Shown: positions 4,376 through 5,402 of the stretch, in pieces
How the letters are laid out: each line of letters begins with the position of its first letter
Numbering within the stretch: the stretch's first letter is position 1
Source: Kiritimatiellia bacterium
Lineage (GTDB): Bacteria; Verrucomicrobiota; Kiritimatiellia; UBA8416; JABMPJ01
Length of the DNA stretch: 5,402 nucleotides
Reading direction: 5' to 3'
NCBI GenBank assembly: GCA_029939545.1
Contig: JAOZSS010000171.1
Span: 1 to 5,402, forward strand
The notes under the pieces: model-generated
The model's database searches: none
The model's input: only the letters and a program-made list of their open reading frames with translations
Told to the model about the DNA's origin: nothing
Translations under genes and position numbers: made by a program

Positions 4376-5395
4376 ATGTCTGAAGAGCTTAACAATCACT
4401 CGCCCCACCGGGGCAAGCCCGGTGGTGGCGCGATCTCAAGCGCTGTATTCGCCATCATCCTTGCGATCTCTGGTTGTTCCCGTTCCCCTGCCCCGTCTAA
4501 TCTCCCCTCGCCCGATGCCGTCGACGGTAAGGTGGCGCTGAGGGAAGTGGCGCGCTTCGTGGCGGTGGGCCCGCGCGTGTCCGGCACGCCCGGAGCATCC
4601 CGCGCCGCGGCGCATCTTTCCGACCGACTGCGCGGGTCAGGCTACCGCCCGCGCCTCGATGCTTTTTCTGAAAGCACGGTGGGGGGTGACATCGTCTTTG
4701 CCAACGTGATCGGTCTTCCCCCCGGCCTGGCCGGAACCACGCTGGCCGAGGTCTTGGCGGAGGCTGAAGAACCCGTGGTGATTCTCCTGTCGCACTACGA
4801 TACCAAGGCTGGCATCTCGGACCGTTTCGTCGGTGCCAACGATTCAGGATCCAGCACCGGATTGCTTCTTCATCTCGCCGACCTCCTGGGGGCTGAGGGA
4901 TCCACCTCGCCACCCGTCATTCTTGCCTTTGTCGATGGCGAAGAGTGCCGCCACGAATACGGACCTCGTGATGGCCTGCACGGTAGCCGGCATCTGGCCA
5001 ACCAGATCGTGGCGGCGGGCCAGCAGGACAAGGTGCGTTGCGTCATCGTGCTCGACATGATTGGCGACAAAGACCTGGACATTCGGATTCCACACAACAC
5101 GACACGCGAGCTGCTGCGCCTTGCCTTCAAGGCCGCTGATGAGGAGGGCGTGCGGTCGCAATTCGGCCTCTCACGCAGCGCGATACTGGACGACCACGTT
5201 CCGTTCCTCGAACGCAAGATCCCGGCCATTGACCTGATCGATCTCCAGTTTGGCTCCGCCCCGGGTCAGAACGACTACTGGCACACGGACGCCGATACGA
5301 TCGACAAGCTGAGTGCGGCAAGCCTGGAAACCGTGGGAAAAGTGGTGCTGAGGATGCTTCATCGGCTCGCGGGGACGCTCGCCCTCCAGGATTGA
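4376..5395 (+). CDS. Lipoprotein of the M28 peptidase / glutaminyl-cyclase-like family
   Basis: A 339-residue predicted lipoprotein. A basic, Gly/Pro-rich n-region (HRGKPGGG) and a hydrophobic stretch (19-32) lead to lipobox ISGC with Cys34 as lipid site. Ser at +2 suggests outer-membrane sorting under the Asp+2 rule. The catalytic domain (about 50-335) shows all five M28-type metal positions: His140 (SHYDTK), Asp156 (GANDSG), Glu190 (VDGEEC, with Glu189 as likely general acid/base), Asp227 (LDMIGD) and His303 (DYWHTDADT). The DDHVPFLERKIPAIDLID segment (272-289) and Trp302-His303 are features of glutaminyl-peptide cyclotransferases, so it may cyclise N-terminal Gln or be an aminopeptidase; sequence alone does not settle this. 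AAAGGA lies 9 bases before the ATG, and the gene begins 30 bp after parB. No later in-frame start would keep the signal peptide. The gene is complete, with only 7 bases after it in the window. Confidence 0.88.
   Translation: MSEELNNHSPHRGKPGGGAISSAVFAIILAISGCSRSPAPSNLPSPDAVDGKVALREVARFVAVGPRVSGTPGASRAAAHLSDRLRGSGYRPRLDAFSESTVGGDIVFANVIGLPPGLAGTTLAEVLAEAEEPVVILLSHYDTKAGISDRFVGANDSGSSTGLLLHLADLLGAEGSTSPPVILAFVDGEECRHEYGPRDGLHGSRHLANQIVAAGQQDKVRCVIVLDMIGDKDLDIRIPHNTTRELLRLAFKAADEEGVRSQFGLSRSAILDDHVPFLERKIPAIDLIDLQFGSAPGQNDYWHTDADTIDKLSAASLETVGKVVLRMLHRLAGTLALQD
4405..4425. repeat. Strong GC hairpin near the 5' end of the lipoprotein gene
   Basis: CCACCGGG (4405-4412) and CCCGGTGG (4418-4425) form a perfect 8-bp stem with a 5-base loop GCAAG. 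It lies inside the coding sequence, about 27 bases after the start codon, encoding part of the signal peptide n-region. It has no following T-tract, so it is not a classical terminator. It could slow early translation or cause partial transcript end or processing after parB; a chance GC-rich palindrome is also possible. Confidence 0.4.
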
Positions 5396-5402
5396 CCCCA
5401 AT

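Overview
The window reads as a piece of a GC-rich bacterial chromosome with two unlike parts. The paired bactofilins, one carrying an N-terminal zinc ribbon, and the protein styles resemble Planctomycetota (Phycisphaerae-like) or a related PVC lineage. That placement is an inference from family resemblance, held with moderate-to-low confidence; no rRNA or other phylogenetic marker is present.

Left part (1-1012): a minus-strand gene runs off the left edge, and only its first 89 codons are visible. They resemble the N-terminus of large phospholipase-D-like/SNF2-type helicases. It is divergent from a small plus-strand gene (512-1012) encoding a 166-residue protein with a MerR-like helix-turn-helix. 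The 244-bp divergent region (268-511) has a reasonable sigma-70-type promoter for the small gene, a weak one for the helicase gene, and a repeated TTGRGTCAA box. Local GC drops to about 43-47% in stretches I counted here, against about 63% in a counted stretch of argC, so this part could be accessory DNA.

Right part (1052-5395): a compact plus-strand cluster of five genes, preceded by a good promoter (TTGACA-18-CATAGT). The order is argC (arginine biosynthesis), a short bactofilin, a zinc-ribbon bactofilin-like protein, parB (chromosome segregation CTPase), and a lipoprotein of the M28 / glutaminyl-cyclase-like family. Intergenic gaps are 56, 25, 18 and 30 bp. No convincing terminator or second promoter was seen between them, so they are probably co-transcribed.

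The most interesting arrangement is the two bactofilins directly upstream of parB, with no parA in the window. Bactofilin scaffolds are known to organise ParABS in Myxococcus xanthus, so this cluster may encode a cytoskeleton-anchored segregation module. The zinc ribbon and the basic N-terminal tail of the second bactofilin are candidate contact surfaces. No RNA genes, CRISPR arrays, insertion sequences or convincing parS sites were found.
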